A stretch of DNA of 64,000 bases from assembly GCA_000310025.1 (NCBI GenBank), contig FN649740.1:4955802-5019801 (forward strand), in the 5' to 3' direction. Positions 10,401-21,495 of this stretch are shown here, one piece after another. Below the pieces are notes generated by a model. It had not been told where the DNA came from and ran no database searches. It saw only the letters and a list, made by a program, of their open reading frames with translations. The stretch is from Ectocarpus siliculosus (Eukaryota; Sar; Phaeophyceae; Ectocarpales; Ectocarpaceae). A program made the translations under genes and the position numbers. Positions within the stretch are counted from its first letter, which is position 1; every line of letters begins with the position of its first letter.

Positions 10401-12226
10401 CAGAACCGGCCCGCACTTAAGAATATGGACGTTAAGAATTTGAGCCTCAAAAAATCCAATTTTTAAGAACTTGCCCCAAGAACACTTGCTCAGATCGCTC
10501 CCTGCTGTTAAGAATAAGAACCCCCAGTGAGGTGTACGACTGGTTCTACAGATAAGAACATATATGACGTGACGCGGTGGCGAGAGAAGAACATACACAG
10601 CAGGAGGAGGAGGTGGGGGGGGGGGCGTTCCCAGGTTTTTGGGTAGTCGGTACCTACCTAGACTTCCCTTTCTAGATTTTTTTAAGGGTTATAATCAGGG
10701 GGTACATATGCTGTATACATCGTGCCCGTGTGCCAGCGCGGAGGGTTTTTTTGTTGATGTTTCAATTTACTCGAAGCAGCGTGTGCAGCGTGCCACGAGT
10801 TACCTGCCGTGCAGGGGGATCATGTCCCTGTCCAACCCCTTATCCCACGGGTTGTTGAAGGATCTTGGCAAACTCTCGGAGATGAAACAACGAGGACTGA
10901 TTCTTGACCGTCACTTCGAGACGATCAAGGCACATGCGAAGGCGGTAAAGAGAAGATGGACAAGTGGCTCGATCAGTCGGACAACATCGAGAGGTGGGAA
11001 ACCGCGTCGCTGACAGCTTCTGACCGGCGCGTACTGATCACTCAATGGACGGGAGCGGCCATGGCAAAACTCAACAGCAATCAGGGGTACCGACACCGCC
11101 TTTTCGAAAAGTGCGGGATGGCGATGACCGTGGACGGCTCAGGCGATGATCGAATCACCTTGGAGGGTTTGGACCAGCTGTACACCTTCGCAAACGATGA
11201 AGACTCCAGCGAGAACGAAGGAGGTTCGGAGGACGTCAGCGATGGGCCCGAGGGGCGGGAGGAGGAGGGCGCCGGAGGGCGCGAGCCGGTCGTCGGAGAT
11301 GAGCGCAACGGTGCCAACAACGGGGAGGGCGTGGAGGACGCTGGATACAGCGATGAAGACGACGACGGTGGGTTTGATTGGCACTACATAGACTACAGCT
11401 TATTATTCATCTTTACCGTTGTTGATTGTCCTTTTTGTTCATTTTTCCTTGTGCTGTTTGGGATATTGCTGATATTCTGTTTCCGCGTCACGTCTACGAA
11501 CACATGGTGTGCTTCAGTTGAGTAACGGCGATGACACCCGTACGTTCCTTCTCGTGTTTCACGGTACCCTTTGTCGCAGACATGTCTCAATCCCAGACCG
11601 ACGAGCTAGCTCTTTTGGACGAGGACGACAGCATGGACCCAGACGACCCGGAGGACGAGACGCAGGGAATGGAGATCCCGGCGGGCTTTCGCCTCCAAGA
11701 ATCTACCCCCGCTGCTCTTGACAGATTGCTTTTGCAACGTGGAGTGCTTGTTAGGCTGGGCATGGGGTGGTTCGGTGGGTTGATCATTCAGCAATCTCCG
11801 CAGCGCCACCTGTACGACTACTGTGTGCAGCTGGAGGTAGACCCCACAGTACGCGCAAGATGAAGCTGCCCGTGGACAAGTACAGCGGAGATCCGGACGC
11901 GGCGATAGGCTCGTGGGTTTTGCTTGAGAGCGTCAGTAGGGCGGGAAGGGTACGCACCCCCAACGTCACTCTTGTGGACCAAGACTGTTGACAGTTACCC
12001 CATATGAGGGGGGTGTTTGCGGCATGAAACTCTGGGTCGAGTGCAGTTGAGAGTAGTGCACCAATTGAGCATTCGATGATGACAAAAGAACAAGAACACA
12101 CCTTTTCTGGAGAACTGGACGAGGAAATAAGAACTTAGCAAATAAGAACTTGTGCTCTGCTTGGGGCAGCCAACAAGAAGCGAGCCTCGCTCCAAATAAG
12201 AGGTTCTTAAGTGCGGGCCGGTTCTG
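10401..12226 (+). mobile_element. pogo-like (Tc1/mariner superfamily) DNA transposon with TA target site
   Basis: The element begins CAGAACCGGCCCGCACTTAA at 10401 and ends with the exact reverse complement at 12226. It is flanked by TA on both sides (10399-10400 and 12227-12228). The perfect inverted part is 23 bp. Several AAGAAC or AATAAGAAC motifs lie just inside each end. The interior encodes only the C-terminal part of a transposase. At 1826 bp it is shorter than autonomous pogo-like elements usually are, so an internally deleted, non-autonomous copy is inferred. The TIR closely resembles that of the element at 54200-54812. Confidence 0.8.
10800..11991 (+). pseudogene. pogo-type transposase, C-terminal remnant
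   Basis: Coding-like pieces occur in order on the plus strand. The first, at about 10840-10960, is MKQRGLILDRHFETIKAHAK. The second, at about 10956-11390, contains RVLITQWTGAAM and FEKCGMAMTVDGSGDD, then a very acidic Glu/Asp/Gly tail. The third, at about 11531-11860, has LLLQRGVLVRLGMGWFGG, and a final piece at about 11865-11990 has VDKYSGDPDAAIGSWVLLE. The FxKCGxxxxxDGSxDD block is characteristic of the end of pogo/Tigger/jerky-type DDE transposases, and the GW...GSWVLLE tail fits stramenopile members (family knowledge). The N-terminal helix-turn-helix and catalytic Asp region are absent. The last two pieces are in different frames, consistent with a frameshift near 11860. Confidence 0.65.
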
Positions 12227-14071
12227 TATGTTGTCTACGTGATGTGTATGGTGCTGCTGTGCGAGAGGATTTCAGTGATTCTGCCGAGAGCGTCGTGCCC
12301 ATCGCCCAATCATCTGTCTCTGTCTTCCAAAATGTCTTACGAACTCGACGGGTGATTGGAGTCAGGCATCTACCCGGCTCTACCCCTCTAAAACATAGAT
12401 AATTGTTGGAAGTTCTTCCGTGTCTTACAAAAAAATTGCCCTATTTATGGGTGCTCTGCCGAAAATCCGGAATGAATGCTGCCCGGAGGGCGGCCCGCTG
12501 GAAATGTGGCGCTTGAAGAATGGAGAGCTCCTGGCCGAAAGAGAAAATGTATACGTTCTACATGTACTTGGACGGAGGGTGGTGGTAGGCAGTGGAGGGT
12601 GCTGTCGGCGGAGTGAGAGGAGGGGGCGCGGGCACGTGTGCGAGGAAGAGAGCGAGAGAGCTGCGCAAGGTGCCGAGGTCGGAAAAACGGAGAATCGAAG
12701 AACGCAGGCAGGCGGAGAATCTTCTTCAAGATGTCATGAAAGCGGCGAATTGGAGAACGCCGGCGGAATAAGCGGACAAAAATCCCTGACGCGTCCGTAC
12801 GCGGTTCTGAGATACAGACGGATAGCGGAGGTCTCGTGTGATCGCAAAGGAGTGCGTGAGATCCAGACAAAGAGCGAAGCGACAGAGCGATGGACCTCGT
12901 GTAACGGGAAGAACCGCAAAGGAGTGCGCGAGTTCCAGACAGACAGCGAGTGAACGGACAGAACGACAGCCCATCCATGTGTGATCGGAAAAGAAGCGGA
13001 AGCATTCAGTCTATCTGAACCGAGTCCGGTGCGTGGAATTACAATCCAGCCTGTGAGCATGAATTAAAAGTGAGCTGGGGGATATGAGAGAGAGAGAGAG
13101 AGAGAGAGATAACCAAAAGCCGAGAAGGTGTGTGGGAGAGAAGGTGTGTGGAACGAAATTGAATCGAAGTGAGAAAAGTCTAAACGATGACTGTGAGACG
13201 GGCTGAACAATCGGAAAATACTGCTGTGTGAGAGCCCGAAAAAACGGAATACTGAGCTCTGAGCCGTCCACGCGGAAAATGAATGGAACGTTCTCACGGA
13301 ATTCCAAACTGATACTACTGTTATTGCATGCATCATATGAAGTAGGCAACACAGCAGTAGACCACAGCATAACTGTGCATAAATTAATGAAGTTTGGTCC
13401 ATCGCCTGACGTGCCGTGGCAATCGAACAGCAAAATGAAGGGTGTTCCCGCAGCACATACCACAATGCACATACCACAATGTACATACTTGTATCCGCCG
13501 GCAAGAAAACATCTGAGAGCGCCGCGCGGGGTGCACACCGCTGCCTATCTATGCAGGTGCAGGGTCGTTCTTGAACGAAACCGCAGCCAAAAGCAAAAAT
13601 ACAGCGCGAATATATGAAGTCTATGTGAGTTGTGTGTGGTTGGGTCTGCGTAAGGCGCAAGGGCATCTGTAACAATGTATCGCAGCACGGGAATAGACTT
13701 GAAGCACGTTAGCAGAAGCCGGCGTTGGTGTGCCACAATCGCGAACGATTAGGAGCGCGATTGGAGTTGCATCTGCCTTTCAAGTGCTTCAGCTTGAAAC
13801 TAAAACAGTTGTGGCAGACCTTAGGCATATCACGGAGAAACGCAGCCAGTCCCGTTCCCGACAAGACGTTTAGAAGAGGTCAACGATGTTTAAACAACCC
13901 TGCACGATCATATCGAGGGAACATTTACAGAGTCGAACACTTGCGATTCAACAACAGTAGCCGAGATCATTGTTGCGTCGTGACTGGCAGAAAGCACATC
14001 ACAAGGCCCCCTCCTGCCGCATTGTGTTACCCAAGGCCCCTACCGCAATCTGTCCTCCGCACACTCCGTGG
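12227..14071. other. purine-rich low-complexity DNA with GA microsatellite, no gene recognised
   Basis: From 12560 to 13300 the plus strand is A/G-rich, with repeated phrases such as CGCAAAGGAGTGCG (about 12843 and 12927) and CCAGACA. A (GA)n microsatellite of about 14 units lies at about 13085-13112. TGTGAGAGCCCG near 13226 recurs in the 7-kb tandem block. Minus-strand open frames here are composition artefacts. Nothing recognisable lies at 13620-14071. Confidence 0.5.
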
Positions 14072-14737
14072 TCACTCGTAATCTCTGAAGGCCTTATCCG
14101 CAACATCAATCGGAAGATCCCCTTCTCTAGCTCTCTTGCTGCCGACGTGGACGGCATTTGGATCATCGCCGCCACAACTGGTAGCCGCCATCGACACCGG
14201 CGGACCAATTTTCGGACCAATTTCATCGATACCGTTTGGCTCGGCCTCTCCACGGTTGCCTCCCCCGCGCTTCGAGGCACCCCCAGTACTTTCATCGCCG
14301 GCTGTTGGGCGGTCGGGCGATGCCAAAGAAATATCGGCTGAAGACATCCCCTCTCCAAGCTGCCCTGCACCACTGCTCAACCCTCCTGCCACGTTTGGCT
14401 CCCGTACTTCCGCACCGTCATTTGTCGCAACGGCCTTTTTCGCCGCAGCATTTGCGGGAGGCTCTTCCGTCTGGGCTGGTGACCGAGGCGCTGGCCCACG
14501 CGACGGGCCAATCGGTCCGGCGCGAGCCCCCCCGCTTGCAGCCCCGCTCTTCGAGCCCGTGGGGGTACTTTGAGGCAGACAAGGGCCGACAACAGGTGCT
14601 CGGGCTGGGCTTGTGGTTCTGGGAGCGTTTCTCGGAGAGGGGACGGGGGCGGAGGGTCCCCGGGCGGGGCCGATCGGCCCGATGGCGGGCCCGTTCGCCG
14701 CTGTTCGCCCTCCGGTGCTCAAAAGGTCGTCCGGAAA
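14072..14737 (-). CDS. unidentified protein, probable terminal exon with GP(I)GP repeats
   Basis: The minus strand is open for 221 codons to a stop at 14072. A plausible acceptor (CACTACAG|TTTCC) precedes it at 14738. The frame continues open up to an ATG at 14884, so a single-exon start there cannot be excluded. The product is rich in Gly, Pro, Ala and Ser. It repeats GPIGPARGPSAP and GPIGPSRGPAPR, and later has IGPKIGPP. A basic cluster, KRAREGDLP, lies close to the C-terminus. Most of it is probably disordered. I do not recognise a domain; the GP-rich motif loosely recalls GPALPP-type nuclear proteins, but this is weak. No upstream exon was identified in the 640 bp before the phosphatase gene. 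Confidence 0.4.
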   Translation of the reverse strand, partial: FPDDLLSTGGRTAANGPAIGPIGPARGPSAPVPSPRNAPRTTSPARAPVVGPCLPQSTPTGSKSGAASGGARAGPIGPSRGPAPRSPAQTEEPPANAAAKKAVATNDGAEVREPNVAGGLSSGAGQLGEGMSSADISLASPDRPTAGDESTGGASKRGGGNRGEAEPNGIDEIGPKIGPPVSMAATSCGGDDPNAVHVGSKRAREGDLPIDVADKAFRDYE

Positions 14738-15375
14738 CTGTAGTGTGGCGCCAAGGGTTGCACAAACAACACGTGGAGAACACGGTTGAAACGGTTGAAA
14801 TAAGGCGGGTCCGAAGACAAACAGTACGTGCACCGCATCAAGCGGTAAGATTGTTAGGGCGCGATGTGAGTCGTCAAAATGCATGTAGGTACACTACGAG
14901 AATCGTCCGACATTGCTGCTGGTTTGGCGTGAACACGTACGGGAGATGAAGTCATGGTGTGCAGGATGTTCGGCATCTGGGTTAGTCATGTTCGAGTCCA
15001 TTACCATATGACGAACTGGATATGTTTTCATCGAGAAAAATCATGCTCAGAACATGAAACAGGGTGGTAGAGCCGGAAAAGCAAATCAGGCCCAAGCCTG
15101 TTCTGTAGCCTGCTACTACTACCAGTCAACAACGGATAATTGCTGCACGCATCGTACACATCGTCCAACTCAACGTTGTGCTGGAAGTCGGCAACCCCCG
15201 CTCTATGGCTACGCAAAATAACATCCTGCCGTACCGCGAATGCCCTTGGGCGCACTGTTCAACATCAGATTCAGCAAGAGCAAAAAAGTGACAAACGTAA
15301 ACGCAAATATCAACCAAAATAGAAAGCCAACCGACTTAGTACGAAGCAAATGGGAGAGGGCAACATTTGTCTCCT
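14738..15375. other. short spacer, no gene recognised
   Basis: This lies between the GP-rich exon and the stop codon of the phosphatase. A minus-strand open stretch at 15028-15255 has no recognisable domain and no clear splice sites. Confidence 0.4.
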
Positions 15376-18300
15376 TCACACCTCTGCCGGCTTAGGTACC
15401 TTTATTGCCTGGCCATCTGCGATGGCCATTTCCCGTTCCGCTGTGAGTTTTGCCTCGAAGGTGTCGAGTTGTGCAAGGAAGCCCTCGTGTGGGTTGACGA
15501 TGGACCTTCGTGATCTCAGGTACGTAAGTGCCTGCGGTGATTCACGAGCGGTGGGGACAACGTGTTGGTACGAGTCAAGCACCACAAGGGATTTGGGGTA
15601 ACACAGGCTAGCATTCGGAAACGGGGCGAATATTTGGCACGATGGCACAACTCATTCGGGACTAGGAACGGATTCGCCATGAAAATTGGTGGCCTACAGT
15701 CGGAGGGCGGGAAATTCAGCATTGGAACCTCAGCTACGGGGACATCACTGATCAGCCCGTTTGAGACGGATCACTTGTCAATGACTACGGACTTCCACTT
15801 GGATGTTCCTGTACCCGCCACATAGCATTTGATCCCGAATTTGCGGAGAGGGACGAACGAGACGAGACAACCCCCCCTCCCTTCACGACCCATGACCCCG
15901 CATGTGACGTTGTGAGCTCACCGTAGTCTTTGAGAGTCCTCTTGTTCTCATGAGGTACGCCGCCACGACGGTGCTGCTCCGGCTAACGCCCTTGTTGCAG
16001 TGAACAAGCACCTTCCCGTAAAAGCTTCCCTAGAGAACAAATATGGGGAAAAAACATCTGTTGAGGACTTAAATATTCTCGAAACAGGAAGCATGGATTG
16101 AACACGACCAAGCTTTGTGCAACCTACGATCGTTACGATATTCCATATGACTGTCCAGTACATGTAGCGGAGAAATACACAATAGTTTCGTCTCGAGCAA
16201 CCAATTCTTGACAAAATATGTACAGAAACCCGCAGTTTACGACAGTTGTTGCGGCGATAGAAACAAAATCGTTCCGGCAAACCGGCGCTTGGGCGAGAAG
16301 CCGGCGGCGCGTCGGAACGCTGTTGCGGGGGAAGAACAAGTTTTCATACGATTCAACAAAAGAGAAATACCCGATGGCATCTACAAATGAAAAACAGCTC
16401 TGGTGGCCCTACCACGAGATACTGATGACTATTCCTGCGCGCAAAAACTCTCAACAGTTTGTGAACAAGCAGCTACGGCCAAAGTACCTGTTCGATAAAT
16501 GAGATGCAAGACTCCAGATGTTGCAGCAGGTCTTCCCCACGGTTGTCAAAGACCGCCACCCGCTTGTACGTCATGGCGCGATCCTTCTCGAAGAAATTGG
16601 GCACGCCGTTGGTGGGGTCCATTCTGCAACATTCAAAGAGACCGTAAAAAAAAAAAAAAATCCATTCATAGAAAAGTCCTGCAGGGATCCTTCGAATCGT
16701 TGGTCAACAATGCGATGTAAATATCCGTGTACGGTCCGGCCATCACTCTGTGCGGCGCTGGCCATAGTTGCCCAACTCAAGCTGTATCATGTATTCTACT
16801 TTGGAGAATATACCTAAAGGATGGCGGTCGTGCCGTGACACATTTCTTAATTATTGCACGGGAAAAAATATGCCTCCGATATTTTGGTGTCTTCGTGGAC
16901 CAGACTGGGAAACAAGCCTACCGCTACCACGATTCCTGGATGAGTACCTCCTGCGACGGGACAAATCGTCCTTGAACGCGACACAACCTTGCGTCGACCT
17001 GTGGCATGCGTTTCTTGCTGCTGCCGAGAAACAGATATACGTATGGCACCACAAAATAGGCATGTGCTGATCTTCTTGCATAACGACCGAACCGACAGCT
17101 GATAGTTGAAACGCAATAACAATCGATCCTATGATATACGACCGCATGTGCTGACAGAGTTGATCGTGTGTGATGAATCAGAGCGGAACATGTCCTGCGG
17201 GGGAACACCGCTGTATTGTTGTTTGAATGATGAAATACGCCGGTGGCATGTACCGCTGCTGCTATGTCGCGCTGCGGATAAACCGACTGCTGCGGTTGAT
17301 ACGGCAAGATATCTACTCCACCATAGACATGCGTCTCGCATGCATTGGCAGAGAGTGTTGTTCGTGTTTAACGAATCAGCGCGGAGCACCTCCTGTTGGC
17401 GAACATCACTGCACGCTACACAGTACACCTTGTTGTGTACCGCTGCTGTGGATCGCATATAGACCGTCCTCATTTCATTTGCACCTACATCCATCAGACA
17501 CATGCAAGAATAGAAGACGCTATGCAAGTATGATTGCCATACGTAGTTTCCGCATGTATATGTGAGGCTCCTCTCCATGCATGTCAAAGGGAATGGGCAT
17601 TTTTTCGTGCTGCGCAAAGTAGTAGTAACGATTGCGCATATCGGAGTGGTACCGCAGAGGTTCAATCGGGAGCTATCGGCCATGCTGCACTGCAGACGTC
17701 GTGGGTCCTTCCGAAGTTGCACATCCGTCTGTTCTACAACCAACACTCGCACCGACGGCACCGAGACGACCATGAAGGTCATACGCGCCGACACAGGGCT
17801 TGTGCCGCCGTTGATAGCGGCTTTCCCTCATCTCTTTGAGTTGCATGTACCGTGGTGCATTCCCGGTTCTGTGCTGGCAACTTTCCTAACCCTGTGTTCC
17901 GTCCGCCGTGCACACAACGTACGACGATCGGACACCCGAATTTCCGCAAAAATGTTTTTCGAACCTCTTTTTCCAGGCCCGAACTTCGAAAACTTCACAC
18001 AGATATGAGGGCTTACGCCGAGGAAGTGCGTGGGTCCCTCAGATCGTGCACCCCAACTTCGCCTCTATCATTTTCGCAGCAATTTCGTCCGCGTTTCTGC
18101 TTGCTCTAACTCTCGAAGCCCACCAGCCATCCCACGCATTCTGAGTTGCATATGCCCGTGGTGCATTCCCGGTTCTGTGCTGGCAACTTTTCCGCACCCT
18201 GTGTTCCGTCCGCCGTGCACACAACGAATGATGATCGGACACCCGAATTTCCACAAAAATGTTTTTCGAACCTCTTTTTCCAGGCCCGAACTTCGAAAAC

Positions 18301-20069
18301 TTCACACAGATATGAGGGCTTACGCCGAGGAAGTACGTGGGGCCCTCAGATCGTGCACCCCAACTTCGCCTCTATCATTTTCGCAACAATTTCGTCCGCG
18401 TTTCTGCTTGCTCTAACTCTCGAAGCCCACCAGCCATCAAACGCATTCTGAGTTGCATATGCCCGTGGTGCATTCCCAGTTCTGTGCTGGCAACTTTTCC
18501 GCACCCTGTGTTCCGTCCGCCGTGCACACAACGAATGATGATCAGACACCGAAAGTTCCACAAAAATAAAAATCGAACCTCTTTTTCCAGGCCCGAACTC
18601 CGAAACCTTCACACGGATATGCATATGAGGGCTTACGCCGAGGAAAGTACAGATCTTGTACTGGACGTGGGGCCCTCACATCGTGCACCCCAACTTCGCC
18701 TCTATTTTTCGGAACAATTTCGTCAGCGTTTCTGCTTGCTCTGCCTCTCGAAGCCCACCAGCCATCCCACGCATTCTGGGGCGGGCCAATCATCCCCCTA
18801 GTTTTCGTATGCGTAAGAAAACGCCGAGTCTATGATTCCTCGAACATGTTACTCCTAGATTCGTGTTCGGAAGGATCAAAGTTGTGGGAATCGAAGAGGG
18901 GTTAAGACTCTTTTTTCTTGTTCTATTAAACCGCGCATCTGTTCGTTTTCAGGTGGTTGTTGCCCAACGGCGGGAGTAGGGGTCATACGTTACCCCTGGG
19001 CGGGCTGTGCGCTCTGGTTGCTCCCCCAAGAAAATTCTTCATCGTAAGGTGGTGCACTTGTGGAATTGTCCAAAACGTATAGAGCTTGGAGAGTGGTCAG
19101 GTTGGTGGCAGACTTTCCATCCTGTTCCGGCCCATACATGGAATCGACCTCACCGCAATCGGGGTCGGGGTAAAAATGAACCAAACCGAACCCGGTGCTG
19201 CCCGCCAAACGGAAAAAGCACACACCCTTCTTGTACGGGGGCTAACGCCGTTGCATCTGTCGGGAGAAAACACATCTCCTCCTAGAAACTGGTCCCGCTC
19301 ACATATACAATATGGTATGTACTTTAGCGAATGTATATGCATATGAGGAATATGTATTATTTCGAAGCAAAACTTGGATGAGTCCACGGAGGAAAATGTA
19401 AGATTAACTACTACGCATACGAGACTGTCGGTAAGTCCAAGCAGCGTTGTGCCGGTTTCTTGCGTCCAGCGTCCAGGCAAGTTCTAGGGACGAAGGTTGG
19501 TGCAAAATCGCGCCGCGCAACAAAGCGCGAGGGGGGATATTTTCTATTTTCAGTCAACAACGGCAGAAGGAATTGTTGAAATGTTGCTCTTGTGGAAGTA
19601 ACTCTTGCAACAGAGCCTTTGTTGACTACAATGAGCGCTGATCGTTTTGTAAACGCGGGTGGCCGGGTACACACCACGAATGTACTTGGTAGCTTGACAG
19701 ACAGACGGGTGGGTGGTGAGGCGAAAAGGGGGTCATAGGACACACTCTTGATGACCCCCTACTTGTTCTGCTCCACTTTCGATGCCGTTGACACAAAACG
19801 ATTCAAGTCTTCCTTGGCATGAGAAGTGTTCCACCAATGAAAGGCCTGAAGATCAATAGCATGTGCTGCGTGTCGTTGTTGTCTGTCTACTGCTTTGTTG
19901 TAGGGACTTTCCTGCCTCTCTCTCACGTTCGGGCTGGAGTCACGTTGAGCACGCGGTTAATCCCGAGCTCCTTCAGAAGCCCCCGGTTCTTGGCGTGCAC
20001 GCGGCTCCCAATATACAGGTGATCAAGGACCCGGGAGGGTCTCTTGTCGTCGCTACCTGAGCTGCTCAT
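15376..20069 (-). CDS. dual-specificity protein phosphatase (four exons, complete)
   Basis: Exons are 20069-19927, 16623-16488, 16029-15922 and 15531-15376. All phases agree and give 180 residues plus stop, the usual size of a small DUSP. The donors are GTGAGA, GTACTT and GTGAGC; acceptors include TTGCAG after a T-rich tract. The N-terminal half shows VLDHLYIGS and INRVLNVTP. GVPNFF and VAVFDN follow; the Asp of VAVFDN is the probable general acid. HCNKGVSRS is the catalytic HCx5R loop, and the end has YLRSRRSIVNPHEGFLAQL. The enzyme should remove phosphate from Tyr and Ser/Thr of protein substrates. No docking domain, signal peptide or membrane segment is present, so it is probably cytosolic or nuclear. 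The ATG at 20069 was chosen; the frame is open to another ATG at 20216, but that extension has no family similarity. Confidence 0.93.
17838..18779. repeat. tandem triplication (about 305-bp units) inside phosphatase intron 1
   Basis: Units start at about 17838, 18143 and 18450, each with GGTGCATTCCC and TTCTGTGCTGGCAACTTT. Each unit continues through TTTTTCCAGGCCCGAACT and ends near CACGCATTCT. Units 1 and 2 are highly similar; unit 3 is more diverged and slightly longer. The array lies in the 3.3-kb intron (19926-16624) and explains the repeated look-alike open frames there. Confidence 0.85.
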
Positions 20070-21495
20070 CGTCTCCGCGGGCAGCTGTTGGCGTGGGTTG
20101 GTTGCCTCCGCCTGCGTATTGTCAGTTGAGTTTGCCGGGTGACAATAGAGGGGCTCCGCGAAATGTTCCGCGACCGTGCCCGTAGAGATTCCGAGGCCTC
20201 CAAACGAAACCGCCAACTCATCCTCATTTCAATATTTCTTCGACGACAAGGTCTCCTCATCTCCTCATGCACATGTAATCATGAAAATATCAAGCAGCGC
20301 GTTCCTGCTGCAAAAATCTACAAAAGCTAACGGCCGACACAAGTACGTGGCTTCTACTATAGCATATCTTGTCGCTTGTACAAGAATAGATCTGGAACAA
20401 GTATGGTATGATATGTACCCCCAGCAGTAGTTGTGGATACAAGCTCGTCTCTACCCACCGACCGGCAGCCACGCCCTGCTGGCAATATGATGTCTGTCGG
20501 ACCAAGACCTTACTCGGCGGGAGATGGTGTTCGACGTGGTAAGTGAGTGGCAGGTTGGCAGCACCTATCCGAATCGGCACGTGTTGAAGGCATGCGAGTT
20601 GGTCCGTTTGCCGCGTCTCTCCGCCCACCGCCAATGATTGTTGACTACAATAGTTGCCGCTTTCCGGGGATGACGGACACGTGTCTTACAAATGCATCTG
20701 CTGTTTGGTACCCGCCTTTGGTACAGCTGTGGGGTAGCACAGTACGATTGTACTATATTGCAAATGATATCGGGCTGCTGGCCTCTCTTTTACACCCCCT
20801 TGTGGGCTCACACCCATGCTCGCCACCTACGAGATCGAAGTTGGCACGGGCGGCCAGCGCCTACAGTAGGCCTACATGTACCCCCAAGTATTGAAAACTT
20901 GGCGAGGAGCACCTCCATGAGTGAAGCAGTGGTTGTAGTGCAACGTCTGGCTGTTACGACGTCTGGCTGTTATGACGCAGAGATTTTGAAAAATACGGAC
21001 CAACTCAACAATGTACGTAATTGTACCACGTTCAGGTTGTGTAAGGACGTACGTTACAGTAGACAATGTACAGTGTACTGTAGTTCGGAGTCTCATGACT
21101 TCCAAGCGAAGGGAAGGATTCTGGGCATATCCGTGGGCGTGGCGGTACAACTTCGTGCTCCATACTGTACAGTATGGAGGCATTCTCTGGGAATGACCAA
21201 GGAACACGCATTCAAGTTGTACTCTGGAAACCCGTTCGTGGGCGCTGCTGATACAGAGAGGCACGAGTGCAAGTCTTCTTCAACGGTACGGTAATAGCTC
21301 TCCATTTCGCGCAGCACTACCTTCAGGTTATATTGTGTAGTACGTCAATGCTGAAGGACCCTACACCCCAACGCTTTACGCGATAAAACGCTCTCTGCAT
21401 CTGGTACACGCAGACAAGAGCGGATCATTGCACGTCTTGAGGAAGTATGCCTGTTCATCTCGGTCTAAATGGTTTCGATCATCAATGACCCTCAG
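20070..21495. promoter_or_regulatory. divergent intergenic region, presumed promoters
   Basis: This separates the minus-strand phosphatase start from the first exon found of the plus-strand coiled-coil gene, so both promoters are presumably here. The first coding exon of the plus gene should also lie here, because the exon at 21496 needs an upstream exon ending in phase 1; I could not identify it. Short palindromes (TGTACAGTGTACTGTA, CATACTGTACAGTATGG) lie at about 21065-21180. No core promoter element was recognised. Confidence 0.35.

Noticed and set aside
12445-13675. Minus-strand open frames of 100-200 codons
   Set aside because: They lie opposite purine-rich repeat DNA. Composition and repetition explain them.
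14236-14949. Plus-strand open frame of about 237 codons
   Set aside because: It overlaps the GP-rich minus-strand exon, lacks domains and splice sites, and appears to follow from GC-rich codons.
18990-19223. Possible extra phosphatase exon in intron 1 (GPEQDGKSATNLTTLQALY)
   Set aside because: Joining exon 1 directly to 16623 keeps phase and family alignment (NVTP..T..GVPNFF). Inserting this segment would break the conserved spacing.
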